Source of the DNA: Nonomuraea sp. MG754425
Lineage (GTDB): Bacteria; Actinomycetota; Actinomycetes; Streptosporangiales; Streptosporangiaceae
Assembly (NCBI RefSeq): GCF_021699195.1
Contig: NZ_SSXE01000031.1
Location: 1 to 64,000, forward strand
Direction: 5' to 3'
DNA: 64,000 nucleotides
Position numbers and translations under genes: made by a program. Of the stretch, positions 13,515-21,659 are shown piece by piece. Position 1 is the first letter of the stretch, and each line of letters opens with the position of its first letter. The notes below the pieces were generated by a model. That model searched no databases and had not been told where the DNA came from. It saw only the letters and a list, made by a program, of their open reading frames with translations.

Positions 13515-14462
13515 TCAGGTGAGCCGGATACGTGGATCCAGGACGCCGTAAGCCACGTCGACCAGGAGATTCAGCAGCAGGAACGTGGCCACGACGAACA
13601 GCACCCCACCCTGGACCAGGGCGTAGTCGCGTTCCCCGATGGCGGTGTAGAGCAGCCGCCCGATTCCGGGATAGTTGAAGACAGCCTCGATGACGACGGT
13701 GCCGCCCAGAAAACTGCCCAGTTGAAGCCCGACGACGGTGACGGTCGGCAGCGCCGCGTTCCGCACGGCGTGCCGCCGGATCACCTCACGTTCGGGCACA
13801 CCCTTGGCGCGAGCCGTACGGATGTAGTCCTTGCCCATCACCTCGCCCAGCGAGTTGGCCAGGAACCGGGCGGTGACACTCGAGGTGTGCACCGCGATGG
13901 CGACCGCGGGCAGGATCGTGCTGGTCAGCGCGGCACCGGGATCCTGCCACAGCGGCACGAAGTCACTGGAGGCGGGCAGCCACCGCAACTGCACGGCGAG
14001 CACGATGATGAGCAGCAGACCGAACCAGAACGCCGGCACCGCCAAACCGATCGTGAGATAACCCTGCAAGAGCCGCCCCACAGCCGAGTACGGCCGCAAC
14101 GCCACCACGATGCCGACCGGCACCGCGATGAGCAACGTCAACACCAGCGTGAACCCGGCCAACTGCACCGTCGCCGGGATCCGCGCCATCAGCTCGGTCA
14201 GCACCGGCTCACCCGAATAGTAGGACAAGCCGAGATCACCGCTCACCGCGTGACCCAGCCAGACCCCGTACTGCGCCAGAAAGGGCTCGTCCAACCCCAT
14301 GCGGGCACGGGTCGCCGCCAGCTCGGCGGCACTCGCGTCCGCGCCGATCAGCACCGTCGCCGGGTCACCGGGCAGCAGGAGGACGAACGCCCACACGGCG
14401 ATCGACCCGAGGAACAACACCACCGCGAACTGCATCAGACGGCGGACAAGATAGCCGTACAT
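13515..14462 (-). CDS. ABC transporter permease, DppB/OppB-like
   Basis: A 315-residue integral membrane protein with an N-terminal helix (MQFAVVLFLGSIAVWAFVLL), the usual periplasmic loop and five further helices. The cytoplasmic EAA-type loop is recognisable in GKDYIRTARAKGVPEREVIRRHAVRNA. It ends with LLVDVAYGVLDPRIRLT, typical of the DppB family. Its ATG directly abuts the TAG of the second permease gene, and it lies 33 bp before the binding-protein gene. It should pair with the DppC-like protein to form the channel of the putative sialic-acid-type importer. Confidence 0.9.
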   Translation of the reverse strand: MYGYLVRRLMQFAVVLFLGSIAVWAFVLLLPGDPATVLIGADASAAELAATRARMGLDEPFLAQYGVWLGHAVSGDLGLSYYSGEPVLTELMARIPATVQLAGFTLVLTLLIAVPVGIVVALRPYSAVGRLLQGYLTIGLAVPAFWFGLLLIIVLAVQLRWLPASSDFVPLWQDPGAALTSTILPAVAIAVHTSSVTARFLANSLGEVMGKDYIRTARAKGVPEREVIRRHAVRNAALPTVTVVGLQLGSFLGGTVVIEAVFNYPGIGRLLYTAIGERDYALVQGGVLFVVATFLLLNLLVDVAYGVLDPRIRLT

Positions 14463-15341
14463 CTACACCGCTCCTCTGCCGACGCCGCGCACACCCGCGC
14501 GCGACCCGCCGCCGCCGACCGCCAGTTGCAGGCCACGCCCGATCCGTTCCAGGAAGAACACGGTGGCGGCCAGGCAGATCCCCGGGAACAACCCGTACGT
14601 CGGACTCTGGTACAGGTACGAGCGGGCGTCCTGGAGCATGCCGCCCCACGACGGCGCCGGCGGCGGAGTGCCGAGCCCGAGGAAACTCAACCCCGCCTCG
14701 ACCACCACCGCCGTCGAGGCCGTGATGACGAACTGGACCATGATCGGGCCCAGCACGTTCGGCAGGACCGTGCGTGCCATCGTGTCCGCGGTGCTCGCGC
14801 CCATCCCCTTGGCCGCCAGCACGAAATCGCGCTCACGCACCTCCAGCGTCGCCACCCGCGTCAGCCGGGCGAACTCCGGCACCGCGCCGATCCCGATCGC
14901 CAGGATCAGGTTGACCCGGCCGGGACCCAGCACCGCGATGATGACCAGCGCGAGCAGGATCCCCGGCACCGCCAGCAGCAGATCGACCACCCGCATCGCG
15001 ATCGTGTCGGCCCACCGCCCCAGATATCCGGCGACCAGCCCCAGCGGCACCCCGACACCCGCGCCGACCAGGGCAGCGCCCGCCGCGACGATCAGCGAGC
15101 CCCGGGCGCCGTGGATCATCCGGGAGACGATGTCCCGGCCGAGCTGATCGGTGCCGAGCAGATGCGCCCCGGACGGGCCGAGCAACGGCTCGCCGCCCTG
15201 CGCGGCCGGGTCGAACGGCGCGACGATCGGCGCCAGCACCGCCACCAGCACGAGTGCGCCCAGCCCGACCGCACCGACCACGGCCGAGCGGGACCCGGCG
15301 AACCGGCGCACGGCCGCCAGCCGTCTTCGCGGGGCGCTCAT
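14463..15341 (-). CDS. ABC transporter permease, DppC/OppC-like
   Basis: A 292-residue membrane protein with six predicted helices. The short cytoplasmic N-terminus, GTDQLGRDIVSRMIHGARGSL and the EAA loop FVLAAKGMGASTADTMARTVLPN are standard for DppC-type permeases of family 5 importers. The ATG at 15341 overlaps the stop of the fused ATPase gene by four bases, indicating coupled translation. The C-terminus is slightly long and glycine-rich (GGGGSRAGVRGVGRGAV), with no recognised function. Confidence 0.9.
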   Translation of the reverse strand: MSAPRRRLAAVRRFAGSRSAVVGAVGLGALVLVAVLAPIVAPFDPAAQGGEPLLGPSGAHLLGTDQLGRDIVSRMIHGARGSLIVAAGAALVGAGVGVPLGLVAGYLGRWADTIAMRVVDLLLAVPGILLALVIIAVLGPGRVNLILAIGIGAVPEFARLTRVATLEVRERDFVLAAKGMGASTADTMARTVLPNVLGPIMVQFVITASTAVVVEAGLSFLGLGTPPPAPSWGGMLQDARSYLYQSPTYGLFPGICLAATVFFLERIGRGLQLAVGGGGSRAGVRGVGRGAV

Positions 15342-17497
15342 ACGCTCACCCGCCCGGACTCGTCGGCGAAGTGGCAGGCCGTGTGCCCACCGGCGACCTC
15401 ACGGAGCACGGGTTCCTCCTCGGCGCAACGAGCCACCGCGATCGGGCATCTGGTACGGAACCGGCACCCCGACGGCGGGTCCACCGGACTGGGGACGTCA
15501 CCGCCCAGCGGCACCCGCCGCCGCGTCTCACGGCCGACCGGATCCGGCACGGGCACCGACGCCAGCAACGAACGGGTGTAGGGGTGGCGCGGATCGTCGT
15601 ACACCCGCGCCACCGGCCCGGACTCGACGATCTTCCCGAGATACATGACCGCGACCTGGTCGGCGACCTGCCGGACGACCGACAGATCATGGCTGACGAA
15701 CAGATAGGCCATCCCCGACTCCTCTTGCAGGTCGGCCAGCAGGTTCAGCACCTGCGCCTGCACCGACACGTCCAGGGCGGACACCGGCTCGTCGAGGATC
15801 AGCAGCCGGGGCCGGGACGCCAGGGCCCGCGCGATCGCCACCCGCTGACGCTGACCGCCGGAGAACTCCGCCGGGAACCGGTCGAGGTGCTCCTCCCGCA
15901 GACCCACCCGGCTGAACAACTCGCGCACCTCCTCCCTGCGCCGCGCGCGAGGAAGACGCTGCAGCCGCAGCGGTTCGGCCACGTTGTCGCCGACGGTCAG
16001 GCGCGGGTTCAGCGAGCCGTTCGGATCCTGGAAGACCATCTGCGCGCGCCGCCGGATCCGCCGCAGGCCCGACCGGCTCGCCCGCCCGACGTCGTCGCCC
16101 TCCACGAGGATCCGGCCGCCGCTCGCATCCACCAGCCGCAGGACCAGCCGGGCCAGCGTGGTCTTGCCGCAGCCGGACTCGCCGACCAGGCCGAGCGTCC
16201 CACCGGGCGGAATGCGCAGCGACACCCCGTCCACGGCGTGCACCCAGGCGCTCGCCCGCGCGAACACCCCGGATCGCACCGGGAACCGGCTCACCGCATC
16301 CCCGACCTCCAGAACCGGCACCTCCGCGTCCGGCACCTCCGCGTCCGGCACCTCCGCGTCCGGCACCGCGGCCTCACCGCTCGACGGCCCTGCGGCCTCG
16401 CCGCTCGACGGCTCCGCCGACTCGGTGCTCGGTGGCGGGGCGCCGGGGGCCGCCACCTCGTCCGGGAAGTGGCAGGCGCTCGCGCCATTGCCGGCGTCGT
16501 CGGCGCGCAGCTCCGGCCGGGTCTGTACGCAGACCTCCCGGCCACGGGAGGTCGGGCAGCGCGGCGCGAACGCGCACCCCGGCGGTATCTCGGAGAGGTC
16601 GGGCGGCTGCCCCGGGATCGGGAGCAGCCGTTCCGCCGTGCTGTCGAGCCGGGGCAGCGAACGCATCAGAGCCGCGGTGTACGGGTGGCGCGGCCGGGTG
16701 AAGATCGAAGTGACGTCACCGGTCTCCACGATCCGGCCGCCGTAGGTCACGGCGACCCGGTCGGCGGTCTCGGCGACCACACCGAGATCGTGGGTGATCA
16801 GCACGACGCCCGCGCCGGTCTCCTCCCGTGCCAGCCTGAGCACGTCGAGGATCTGCGCCTGGACGCTCACGTCCAGCGCCGTGGTGGGCTCGTCCGCGAT
16901 CAGAACCTTCGGCCGGTTGGCGATCGCCATGGCGATCATCACACGCTGGCACATCCCCCCGGAGAACTGGTGGGGATACTGGTCGTAACGAGCCCGCGGA
17001 TGGGGCACACCCACCATCTCCAGCAGCTCCACGACACGCTCCCGCGCCGCATCGGCCGTCAGGGCCCGGTCGTGCACCCGCAGCCCCTCGGCGATCTGGT
17101 CGCCGACTCGCTGGACCGGGTTGAGCGCGGAAATGGCGTCCTGGAAGATCATCGCCACGTCACGCCCGAGCCGCCGCCGCAACTCCACCTGCGGCAGGGT
17201 CAGCAGGTCCACACCGTCGAGCACCACCTCGCCGGAGACCCGCCGCAGGTTCGCCGTCTGGAGCAGGCCCAGCGCGGCGAGCACGGAGACGCTCTTTCCC
17301 GACCCGGTCTCCCCCACGACGCTGAGTGTCTCGCCGCAGTAGACTTCATAACTCATCCCGTCGACCGCGCGCACCACGCCCGCCGGCGTCGCGAACTCCA
17401 CGACGAGGTTCCGCACGCTCAGCGCCGGCCTGACGGGCATGGTGCCGCTGTGGGCGACGTCGTCACGGACCATACGATCCAGGCCTCCACCTGACAC
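15338..17497 (-). CDS. Fused double ABC transporter ATPase (DppD-DppF type)
   Basis: About 719 residues carrying two complete ABC ATPases in one chain. Module 1 has GETGSGKS (about residue 60), the signature [14 protein letters not shown] and ADEPTTALD. Module 2 has GESGCGKT (about residue 437), [15 protein letters not shown] and LDEPVSALD. Each ends with the oligopeptide-transporter C-terminal Cys motif (CAFAPRCP and CRFRTRCP). An Ala/Glu/Pro/Ser-rich linker with tandem repeats joins them. The GTG at 17497 is chosen because GGAGGAGG lies six bases upstream; an ATG at 17473 is an alternative. It is the first gene of the operon, behind a promoter flanked by two GntR-type sites. A fused ATPase is also seen in SatD/SiaI-type sialic acid transporters. 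Confidence 0.9.
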   Translation of the reverse strand: MSGGGLDRMVRDDVAHSGTMPVRPALSVRNLVVEFATPAGVVRAVDGMSYEVYCGETLSVVGETGSGKSVSVLAALGLLQTANLRRVSGEVVLDGVDLLTLPQVELRRRLGRDVAMIFQDAISALNPVQRVGDQIAEGLRVHDRALTADAARERVVELLEMVGVPHPRARYDQYPHQFSGGMCQRVMIAMAIANRPKVLIADEPTTALDVSVQAQILDVLRLAREETGAGVVLITHDLGVVAETADRVAVTYGGRIVETGDVTSIFTRPRHPYTAALMRSLPRLDSTAERLLPIPGQPPDLSEIPPGCAFAPRCPTSRGREVCVQTRPELRADDAGNGASACHFPDEVAAPGAPPPSTESAEPSSGEAAGPSSGEAAVPDAEVPDAEVPDAEVPVLEVGDAVSRFPVRSGVFARASAWVHAVDGVSLRIPPGGTLGLVGESGCGKTTLARLVLRLVDASGGRILVEGDDVGRASRSGLRRIRRRAQMVFQDPNGSLNPRLTVGDNVAEPLRLQRLPRARRREEVRELFSRVGLREEHLDRFPAEFSGGQRQRVAIARALASRPRLLILDEPVSALDVSVQAQVLNLLADLQEESGMAYLFVSHDLSVVRQVADQVAVMYLGKIVESGPVARVYDDPRHPYTRSLLASVPVPDPVGRETRRRVPLGGDVPSPVDPPSGCRFRTRCPIAVARCAEEEPVLREVAGGHTACHFADESGRVSV
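16315..16366. repeat. Three tandem 15-bp units in the inter-ATPase linker
   Basis: The unit ccggcacctccgcgt occurs three times in perfect tandem plus a seven-base partial copy. It encodes three Pro-Asp-Ala-Glu-Val units in the linker between the two ABC modules. A second, looser duplication (Ser-Ser-Gly-Glu-Ala-Ala) lies next to it. The unit length keeps the frame. Confidence 0.9.
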
Positions 17498-17536
17498 CGA
17501 CGACCTCCTCCGCACCGGATGACCAGTGCGTTGCTG

Positions 17537-17548
17537 CAAGATGTCCTA
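17537..17548. promoter_or_regulatory. GntR-type operator, operon-proximal site
   Basis: CAAGA-TG-TCCTA, followed by CA. The right half is identical to the half-site found near the second sialidase locus. It lies downstream of the inferred -10 of the transporter operon and upstream of its ribosome site, a position suited to repression. Binding by the adjacent GntR protein is inferred. Confidence 0.6.
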
Positions 17549-17559
17549 CAGATTTCGTT

Positions 17560-17589
17560 ACCGTAGGCTTCGCCGTTCACGGGTGTCAA
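17560..17589 (-). promoter_or_regulatory. Candidate promoter of the ten-gene catabolic operon
   Basis: On the minus strand, TTGACA (17589-17584) and TACGGT (17565-17560) are separated by 18 bp, a good vegetative-type promoter. It lies between the two CAAGATRTCCTACA sites, 63 bp upstream of the GTG of the fused ATPase gene. Confidence 0.55.
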
Positions 17590-17595
17590 GACTGG

Positions 17596-17607
17596 CAAGA
17601 TATCCTA
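17596..17607. promoter_or_regulatory. GntR-type operator, regulator-proximal site
   Basis: CAAGA-TA-TCCTA followed by CA, a near copy of the site 59 bp away. It overlaps the likely -10 region of the GntR gene (weak -35 TTCACG at 17576, 17 bp spacer) and lies just upstream of the divergent -35. It would allow the regulator to control itself and the operon together. Confidence 0.6.
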
Positions 17608-17641
17608 CAAGTTGATACGAAGGGGGAGGTCGATTCAGAAC

Positions 17642-18370
17642 GTGGTCACTCGGGAGGACGACACGCAGCCGGAGTTCCGGCGGCTCGACAACAACCCTCC
17701 GCTGCACAAAATCGTGCAGCAGGAGATCAGAAACTACATCCTCAAGCAGGGGTTGCGCCCCGGCGACCCACTCAAACCCGAGTCCGAACTGGCCCGGCTG
17801 TTCGGAGTCAGTCGCAACTCGGTCCGCGAGGCGGTCAAAGCCCTGGAGTCCACCGGCGTACTGGAAACACGCCGCGGCAGCGGCGTCTACGTATGCCACT
17901 TCTCCTTCACTCCACTGCTCGACCACCTCCCCTACGGCCTCATGCAAGGCCCCCGAGCACTACGAGAGCTGGTCGCACTACGCAAAACCCTCGAAGCCGG
18001 ACTCGTCGCCGACGCGATGCGCGTCATCTCACCCACCAGCCTCGCCGCCCTGCGAGAAAACCTCGACACCATGCGCGCACTCGCCGAACAGGGACAGGGC
18101 TTCCCCGAACAGGACCGCCAGTTCCACCAACTGCTGTTCCACGACCTCGACAACACGATGTTGCTGAGACTGTTCGACCAGTTCTGGCTCGCCTTCCACG
18201 CCGCCGCACCACCACCGCGAGGCCGCACACCGATGGACGCCTACCACGGCCACGCCGCCATCTTCGACGCCATCCTCAGCGGCGACGCCGACCGGGCACG
18301 CACCGCGGTCCAGGAACACTACGTCGGCATAGAGTCCAAACTCACCGAGACGCCGGCGGAGCCGGAGTGA
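17642..18370 (+). CDS. GntR-family regulator, FadR/FCD subfamily, of the sialidase-transporter operon
   Basis: A 242-residue DNA-binding regulator. The N-terminal winged helix (PLHKIVQQEIRNYILKQGL ... PESELARLFGVSRNSVREAVKALE) is followed by an all-helical FCD ligand-binding domain with the metal-ligand pattern (RQFHQLLF, HGHAAIFDAI, VQEHYVGIE). Start GTG 17642 is chosen because AGGGGGAGG lies about 12 bases upstream; a TTG at 17612 would put the operator inside the gene. It is divergent from the catabolic operon, so it probably represses it until a sugar acid binds the FCD domain. Its recognition helix SRNSVREAV is identical to that of the regulator at 37549. NanR-like function is inferred. 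Confidence 0.85.
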   Translation: MVTREDDTQPEFRRLDNNPPLHKIVQQEIRNYILKQGLRPGDPLKPESELARLFGVSRNSVREAVKALESTGVLETRRGSGVYVCHFSFTPLLDHLPYGLMQGPRALRELVALRKTLEAGLVADAMRVISPTSLAALRENLDTMRALAEQGQGFPEQDRQFHQLLFHDLDNTMLLRLFDQFWLAFHAAAPPPRGRTPMDAYHGHAAIFDAILSGDADRARTAVQEHYVGIESKLTETPAEPE

Positions 18371-18649
18371 CCGGACCGCTCGTGGGGCCGGCCGGGCATC
18401 GTCCTTGACCAGCACGGATACGCCGACCGCGACACACCCCGGTATCGCGGTCGGCATCCCCCAGGCGGAACCGCCGCCACCGGCGCCCGGCTTCTCGGCC
18501 TCTTTCGGAGGAAGGGCGGGCGAAGCCCGTGCCTTTGCTGTCCTGAGGACAATTCGCACAGCAGACCGACGCCCTTTACATTGTAGATTTCTTAACTGGC
18601 GAGACGCCGGCAGGCCGCCGTCACCCTGCTGGGCCAACCGCCGGCCAGC

Positions 18650-18718
18650 AGGCCGCGACCGCCCTCACCGCCCTGACCACCCGCCGCACCACCGGCAAGG
18701 TCATCCTCCGCATGGCGT
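18650..18718 (+). pseudogene. Possible C-terminal scrap of a zinc-type alcohol dehydrogenase/quinone reductase
   Basis: One frame reads ALTALTTRRTTGKVILRM, like the C-terminal end of medium-chain reductases (…RRTTGKVVL). No start, no upstream domain and no further homology are seen. It lies in the 394-base stretch from 18371 to 18764 before the SRPBCC operon; the rest of that stretch shows nothing I recognise apart from a small hairpin TGTCC-TGA-GGACA near 18540. Confidence 0.35.
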
Positions 18719-18764
18719 GCAACCCTGCCGCGGCAGGCACCCCGGGACTTGCGGGCAGGCGATC

Positions 18765-18804
18765 GCAACCTGTAGGTTGCCATTAATAGCAACCCACAGG
18801 TTGC
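18765..18804. promoter_or_regulatory. Double palindromic operator of the SRPBCC-ArsR operon
   Basis: Two near-identical 16-bp palindromes, GCAACCTGTAGGTTGC (18765-18780) and GCAACCCACAGGTTGC (18789-18804), are separated by 8 bp, so their centres are 24 bp apart. They end four bases before the GGAGGG ribosome site of the SRPBCC gene. The ArsR-type repressor encoded second in the operon is the obvious candidate binder. Confidence 0.7.
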
Positions 18805-18818
18805 AATGGAGGGTGAGT

Positions 18819-19253
18819 ATGAGTTCGGACGTCATCGAACGCGTGGTGGTGCTGCGGCACCCCATCGAGCGGGTGTGGGCCGCGCTGACCACCGCGGAAG
18901 GGCTCTCGCGGTGGTTCGGCTCGGTGGCGGAGATCGAGCTGCGCCCCGGCGGGCGCGCGTTCTTCCGGTGGGACGACCTGGACGAGGAATCCGTCGCCAC
19001 GATCGTGCTGGTCGACCCACCACACCGTTTCGCGTTCAGGTGGGCCATCGAGGGCCTGCCGGCGGATGACGCACCCCGGACGCTGGTGGACTTCACCCTG
19101 GAGCAGGTGCCGGGCGGCACCCGGGTGAGCCTGGTGGAGAGCGGGTTCGCCCAGGCCGCCACCGACGTGGCCCGCTCTGCCCACCAGGCCAACAGTCAGG
19201 GATGGGACGCCGAGCTCGTCGACCTGGAGACCTACCTCGATGCCACCGCCTGA
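18819..19253 (+). CDS. SRPBCC (AHSA1/START-like) family protein
   Basis: A 144-residue protein of the activator-of-Hsp90-ATPase-1-like SRPBCC fold, a hydrophobic-cavity protein. Recognisable segments are VVLRHPIERVWAALTTAEGLSRWFG, RAFFRWDD and the C-terminal helix pattern QGWDAELVDLETYL. Start ATG 18819 follows GGAGGG at good spacing; longer upstream frames run through the operator and are not credible. Its 3' end overlaps the ArsR gene by 14 bp. Pairs of this kind are common in actinobacteria, but the ligand is generally unknown. Confidence 0.85.
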   Translation: MSSDVIERVVVLRHPIERVWAALTTAEGLSRWFGSVAEIELRPGGRAFFRWDDLDEESVATIVLVDPPHRFAFRWAIEGLPADDAPRTLVDFTLEQVPGGTRVSLVESGFAQAATDVARSAHQANSQGWDAELVDLETYLDATA

Positions 19254-19608
19254 TGCGGAAGAGCAGGCCGTCGCGGTGTTCGCGGCGCTCACCGACCCCA
19301 CACGGCGGGCGCTGCTGGAGGAACTCGGCCGCGCCGGCCCGGCGACCGTCTCGGATCTGGCGCGACGGTTGCCGATCAGCCGCCAGGCGATCGCCAAGCA
19401 CCTCGGCCAGCTCGCCGAAGCCGGCCTGATCAGCTCCGGCGAACCGACCGGCCGCCGCCATCCCTACCGGCTGGAACCAGCCCCTGTCCGCGCGGCGCAG
19501 GTGTGGCTGGCCATGCTCGCCAACAGGTGGGACGACCGGCTGGCCGCGCTGGAACTCGCACTGGACGCCACCGACACGAAGGAGTCAAGCAACCATGACC
19601 AAGCCTGA
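19240..19608 (+). CDS. ArsR-family winged-helix repressor
   Basis: A 122-residue helix-turn-helix protein: FAALTDPTRRALLEELGRAG, then the recognition helix ISRQAIAKHLGQLAEAGLI and a wing with GRRHPYRLE. No obvious metal-binding cysteines are present, so it is not a classical arsenic sensor. It overlaps both neighbours (14 bp each side), giving a tightly coupled SRPBCC-ArsR-VOC unit. The paired palindromes upstream of the operon are its likely operator. Confidence 0.85.
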   Translation: MPPPDAEEQAVAVFAALTDPTRRALLEELGRAGPATVSDLARRLPISRQAIAKHLGQLAEAGLISSGEPTGRRHPYRLEPAPVRAAQVWLAMLANRWDDRLAALELALDATDTKESSNHDQA

Positions 19609-19978
19609 ATTCACCGCCGGCCTGAACATCGCCATGAAGATCCCCAAGGCGCAGTACGAGGCCACCGTCGCCTTCTACCGCGACACCCTGGGCTTCGACG
19701 TCAAAGAGGATGACGTCTCCTACGCGCCGACCGTCTCGAGGACGCATTCGGTGCAGTTCGGACCCAATACGCTGTGGCTCGACTGCGTCGACAACTACAG
19801 TCAGCCCGACCTGTGGCTGCAGCTCCACACCGACGACCTGGACGCGGCAGCGGCCAGACTGGCCGACAGCGGCATCCACCCGTGCGACGAGGTCGAGCCC
19901 CTGGAGAACCTCGATTCCAGAACCCACTGGATCAAGAACCCGGCCGGTGTGGTGCACCTGCTGGCGCAGTCCGGCTGA
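19595..19978 (+). CDS. VOC (glyoxalase/bleomycin-resistance-like) family protein
   Basis: A 127-residue protein of the vicinal-oxygen-chelate fold with two beta-alpha-beta-beta-beta modules (YEATVAFYRDTLGFDVKED; DAAAARLADSGIHPCDEV; WIKNPAGVVHLLAQ). The metal-ligand set of true glyoxalases is not clear, so the reaction cannot be named. An AAGGAG ribosome site sits inside the end of the ArsR gene. It is third in the operon. Confidence 0.8.
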   Translation: MTKPEFTAGLNIAMKIPKAQYEATVAFYRDTLGFDVKEDDVSYAPTVSRTHSVQFGPNTLWLDCVDNYSQPDLWLQLHTDDLDAAAARLADSGIHPCDEVEPLENLDSRTHWIKNPAGVVHLLAQSG

Positions 19979-20036
19979 TCCGCGAAGTCCTGCCGCGCAC
20001 CCGTCCCTGCCACAACCCGTGATGAACAGGCTCGAC

Positions 20037-20582
20037 ATGGAATTCTTCTGTTACCACCGTGACCGGCCCGGCTCCGCAGCGCTGCGCGAGAAGCTCACCG
20101 AGGAGCACTGGTCCTACATGGACCGCTACGATGATCGGCTGATCGCCCGCGGCCCCACCCTCGACGGCGACACGGCCACCGGCAGCGTGCACATCGTCGA
20201 CCTGCCGGACCCCGCCGCCGCGCGGGCGTTCGCCTTCGACGAGCCCAACTACCAGGCCGGCATATACCGGGACGTGCTGCTGCGCCGCTGGCGCAACGTC
20301 CTGGGCCGCACCATGTGGGACTTCCCCGGGGGCCGCGAGGACGGCAGCCGCTATCTGGTTCTCGGCCTCGGCACCGGCCAGGCCGCCGACGTCGTCCCAC
20401 CGCCCGGCCGGCGGGACGACCTGATCGCCTACGGGCCGCTGCTGTCCGACGACGGCGGCACCTGGCTGGGCACGGCAGCCTTGGTCCGGACGACGGATCG
20501 CGACACGGCCCGCACCGTCCTGACCCCGGACCGCTATGCCGACATCGAAGTCCACGACTGGGAGTTCGGCGGACGACGGTGA
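20037..20582 (+). CDS. YCII-related domain protein
   Basis: About 181 residues. MEFFCYHRDRPGS at the N-terminus and GRREDGSRYLVLG-like repeats of the same pattern further on suggest two tandem YCII-like (ferredoxin-like) modules, each with a conserved His/Asp region (EEHWSYMDRYDDRLIARGPTL; RRDDLIAYGPLLSDDG). YCII domains occur in small enzymes and dimeric proteins of mostly unknown function. The ATG at 20037 fits the family N-terminus; an ATG five codons upstream (20022) is equally open, and neither has a clear ribosome site. It lies 58 bp after the VOC gene and is probably co-transcribed. Confidence 0.75.
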   Translation: MEFFCYHRDRPGSAALREKLTEEHWSYMDRYDDRLIARGPTLDGDTATGSVHIVDLPDPAAARAFAFDEPNYQAGIYRDVLLRRWRNVLGRTMWDFPGGREDGSRYLVLGLGTGQAADVVPPPGRRDDLIAYGPLLSDDGGTWLGTAALVRTTDRDTARTVLTPDRYADIEVHDWEFGGRR

Positions 20583-20613
20583 TCAACGGCCCGGCGCGAG
20601 CCGTAGCCGGCCG

Positions 20614-20826
20614 TCAGGACGCCGCCCAGAAATACCAGCCCTGGTCATCGAAGCAGGGATGGGTCTGCGTCCCACCTGCCTGGCCGTACCAGTGCCCCGC
20701 CGTCTCCTTGGCCTGCGCGGGACTGACGGAGAACAGTAGAGCCGCGAAGCCCCGGTGCCAGCGACGAAGCGCCGCCGCCGCGTCACAGAACGGCCGGGTG
20801 TCTCGTCCTTCTTGCGAAACCCCCAC
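20614..20826 (-). other. Possible short coding fragment, minus strand
   Basis: The minus strand ends with AKETAGHWYGQAGG...FDDQGWYFWAAS and a TGA at 20614. The composition (several Trp, Tyr and Gly, GC-rich third positions) looks more like real protein than a shadow frame, but I recognise no family and see no convincing ribosome site at the ATG at 20826. It fills the gap 20583-20852. It may be a remnant. Confidence 0.25.
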
Positions 20827-20852
20827 AGGAGAACCAAGAAGGGACGGCGGTC

Positions 20853-21590
20853 ATGCGTATCGCAGTCTTCGGAGCGAACGGCCCCACCGGCCGTCTCCTC
20901 ACCGGCCAGGCACTCTCCGCCGGACATCAGGTCGCCGCGATCACCCGGCGGCCGGACTCGTTTCCCCTGCGTCATGATCGGCTTGAGGTGGTGGGCGCTG
21001 ACGTGCTCGATCCGGCGACCGTCGATGCCGCGGTGGCGGAGCGGGACGCGGTGCTGTCGACGCTCGGAGTACCGGCCGGGAAGGAACCGATCAGCACCTA
21101 TTCACGAGGCGTGGCCAATATCGTCGCCGCGATGAAACGGCACCGGGTACGCCGGCTCGCCGTGGTGAGTTCGAGCGCGGTCGACCCGCACCCGTACTCC
21201 GAGGGCGGGTTCCTGTTCAACCGGCTCCTGCTTCCCTACGTGACGCGGGTGCTGGGTAGAACGCTGTACGACGACATGCGGCGGATGGAAGCGCTGGTCC
21301 GCTCCAGCGATCTCGACTGGACGATCCTGCGCCCGAGCGGGCTCTATCACCTGCCGTCCGTCACCGACTACACCGTTGTCGAGGGCCACGCCGACGCCAG
21401 GTTCACCGCGCGTGCGGACCTGGCCGCGTGCATGCTGGCCGTGCTGGACGACGACCGCCGCGTCCGCGCCACCCTCAGCGTCGTCACCACCGTCGACAAC
21501 CCCACCTTGCTGCAATGGATCCGCCGAGAGGCGCTCGCCAGAGGCGGAGCGAGAGTCGGATCGCCCGCGCCGACCGCCTTTACAAAGTAA
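20853..21590 (+). CDS. NAD(P)-binding atypical short-chain reductase (NmrA/SDR_a5-like)
   Basis: A 245-residue Rossmann protein. The glycine motif is GANGPTGRLLTGQAL at residues 7-21, followed by strand/helix repeats (VAAITRRPDSFP, VVGADVLDP, AVLSTLGVPAG). The SSSAVDPHPYSEGG and RRMEALVRSSDLDWTILRPSGLY segments are typical of the NAD(P)H-binding family that includes NmrA-like sensors and biliverdin-reductase-like proteins. The usual YxxxK is absent, so it may be a redox sensor instead of a dehydrogenase. The start follows AAGAAGGGACGG. It lies 70 bp before the AfsR-like regulator. Confidence 0.8.
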   Translation: MRIAVFGANGPTGRLLTGQALSAGHQVAAITRRPDSFPLRHDRLEVVGADVLDPATVDAAVAERDAVLSTLGVPAGKEPISTYSRGVANIVAAMKRHRVRRLAVVSSSAVDPHPYSEGGFLFNRLLLPYVTRVLGRTLYDDMRRMEALVRSSDLDWTILRPSGLYHLPSVTDYTVVEGHADARFTARADLAACMLAVLDDDRRVRATLSVVTTVDNPTLLQWIRREALARGGARVGSPAPTAFTK

Positions 21591-21659
21591 GTTCAGCGAA
21601 GTGGATCCAACGACATAACCGCCCTGATCGTCCGGGCCGGACTCGCTATCGTGATCCAC

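Noticed and set aside
13722..17494. Long plus-strand frames opposite the ABC transporter genes
   Set aside because: His/Arg/Asp-rich shadow sequence with no family match, opposite four well-supported transporter genes.
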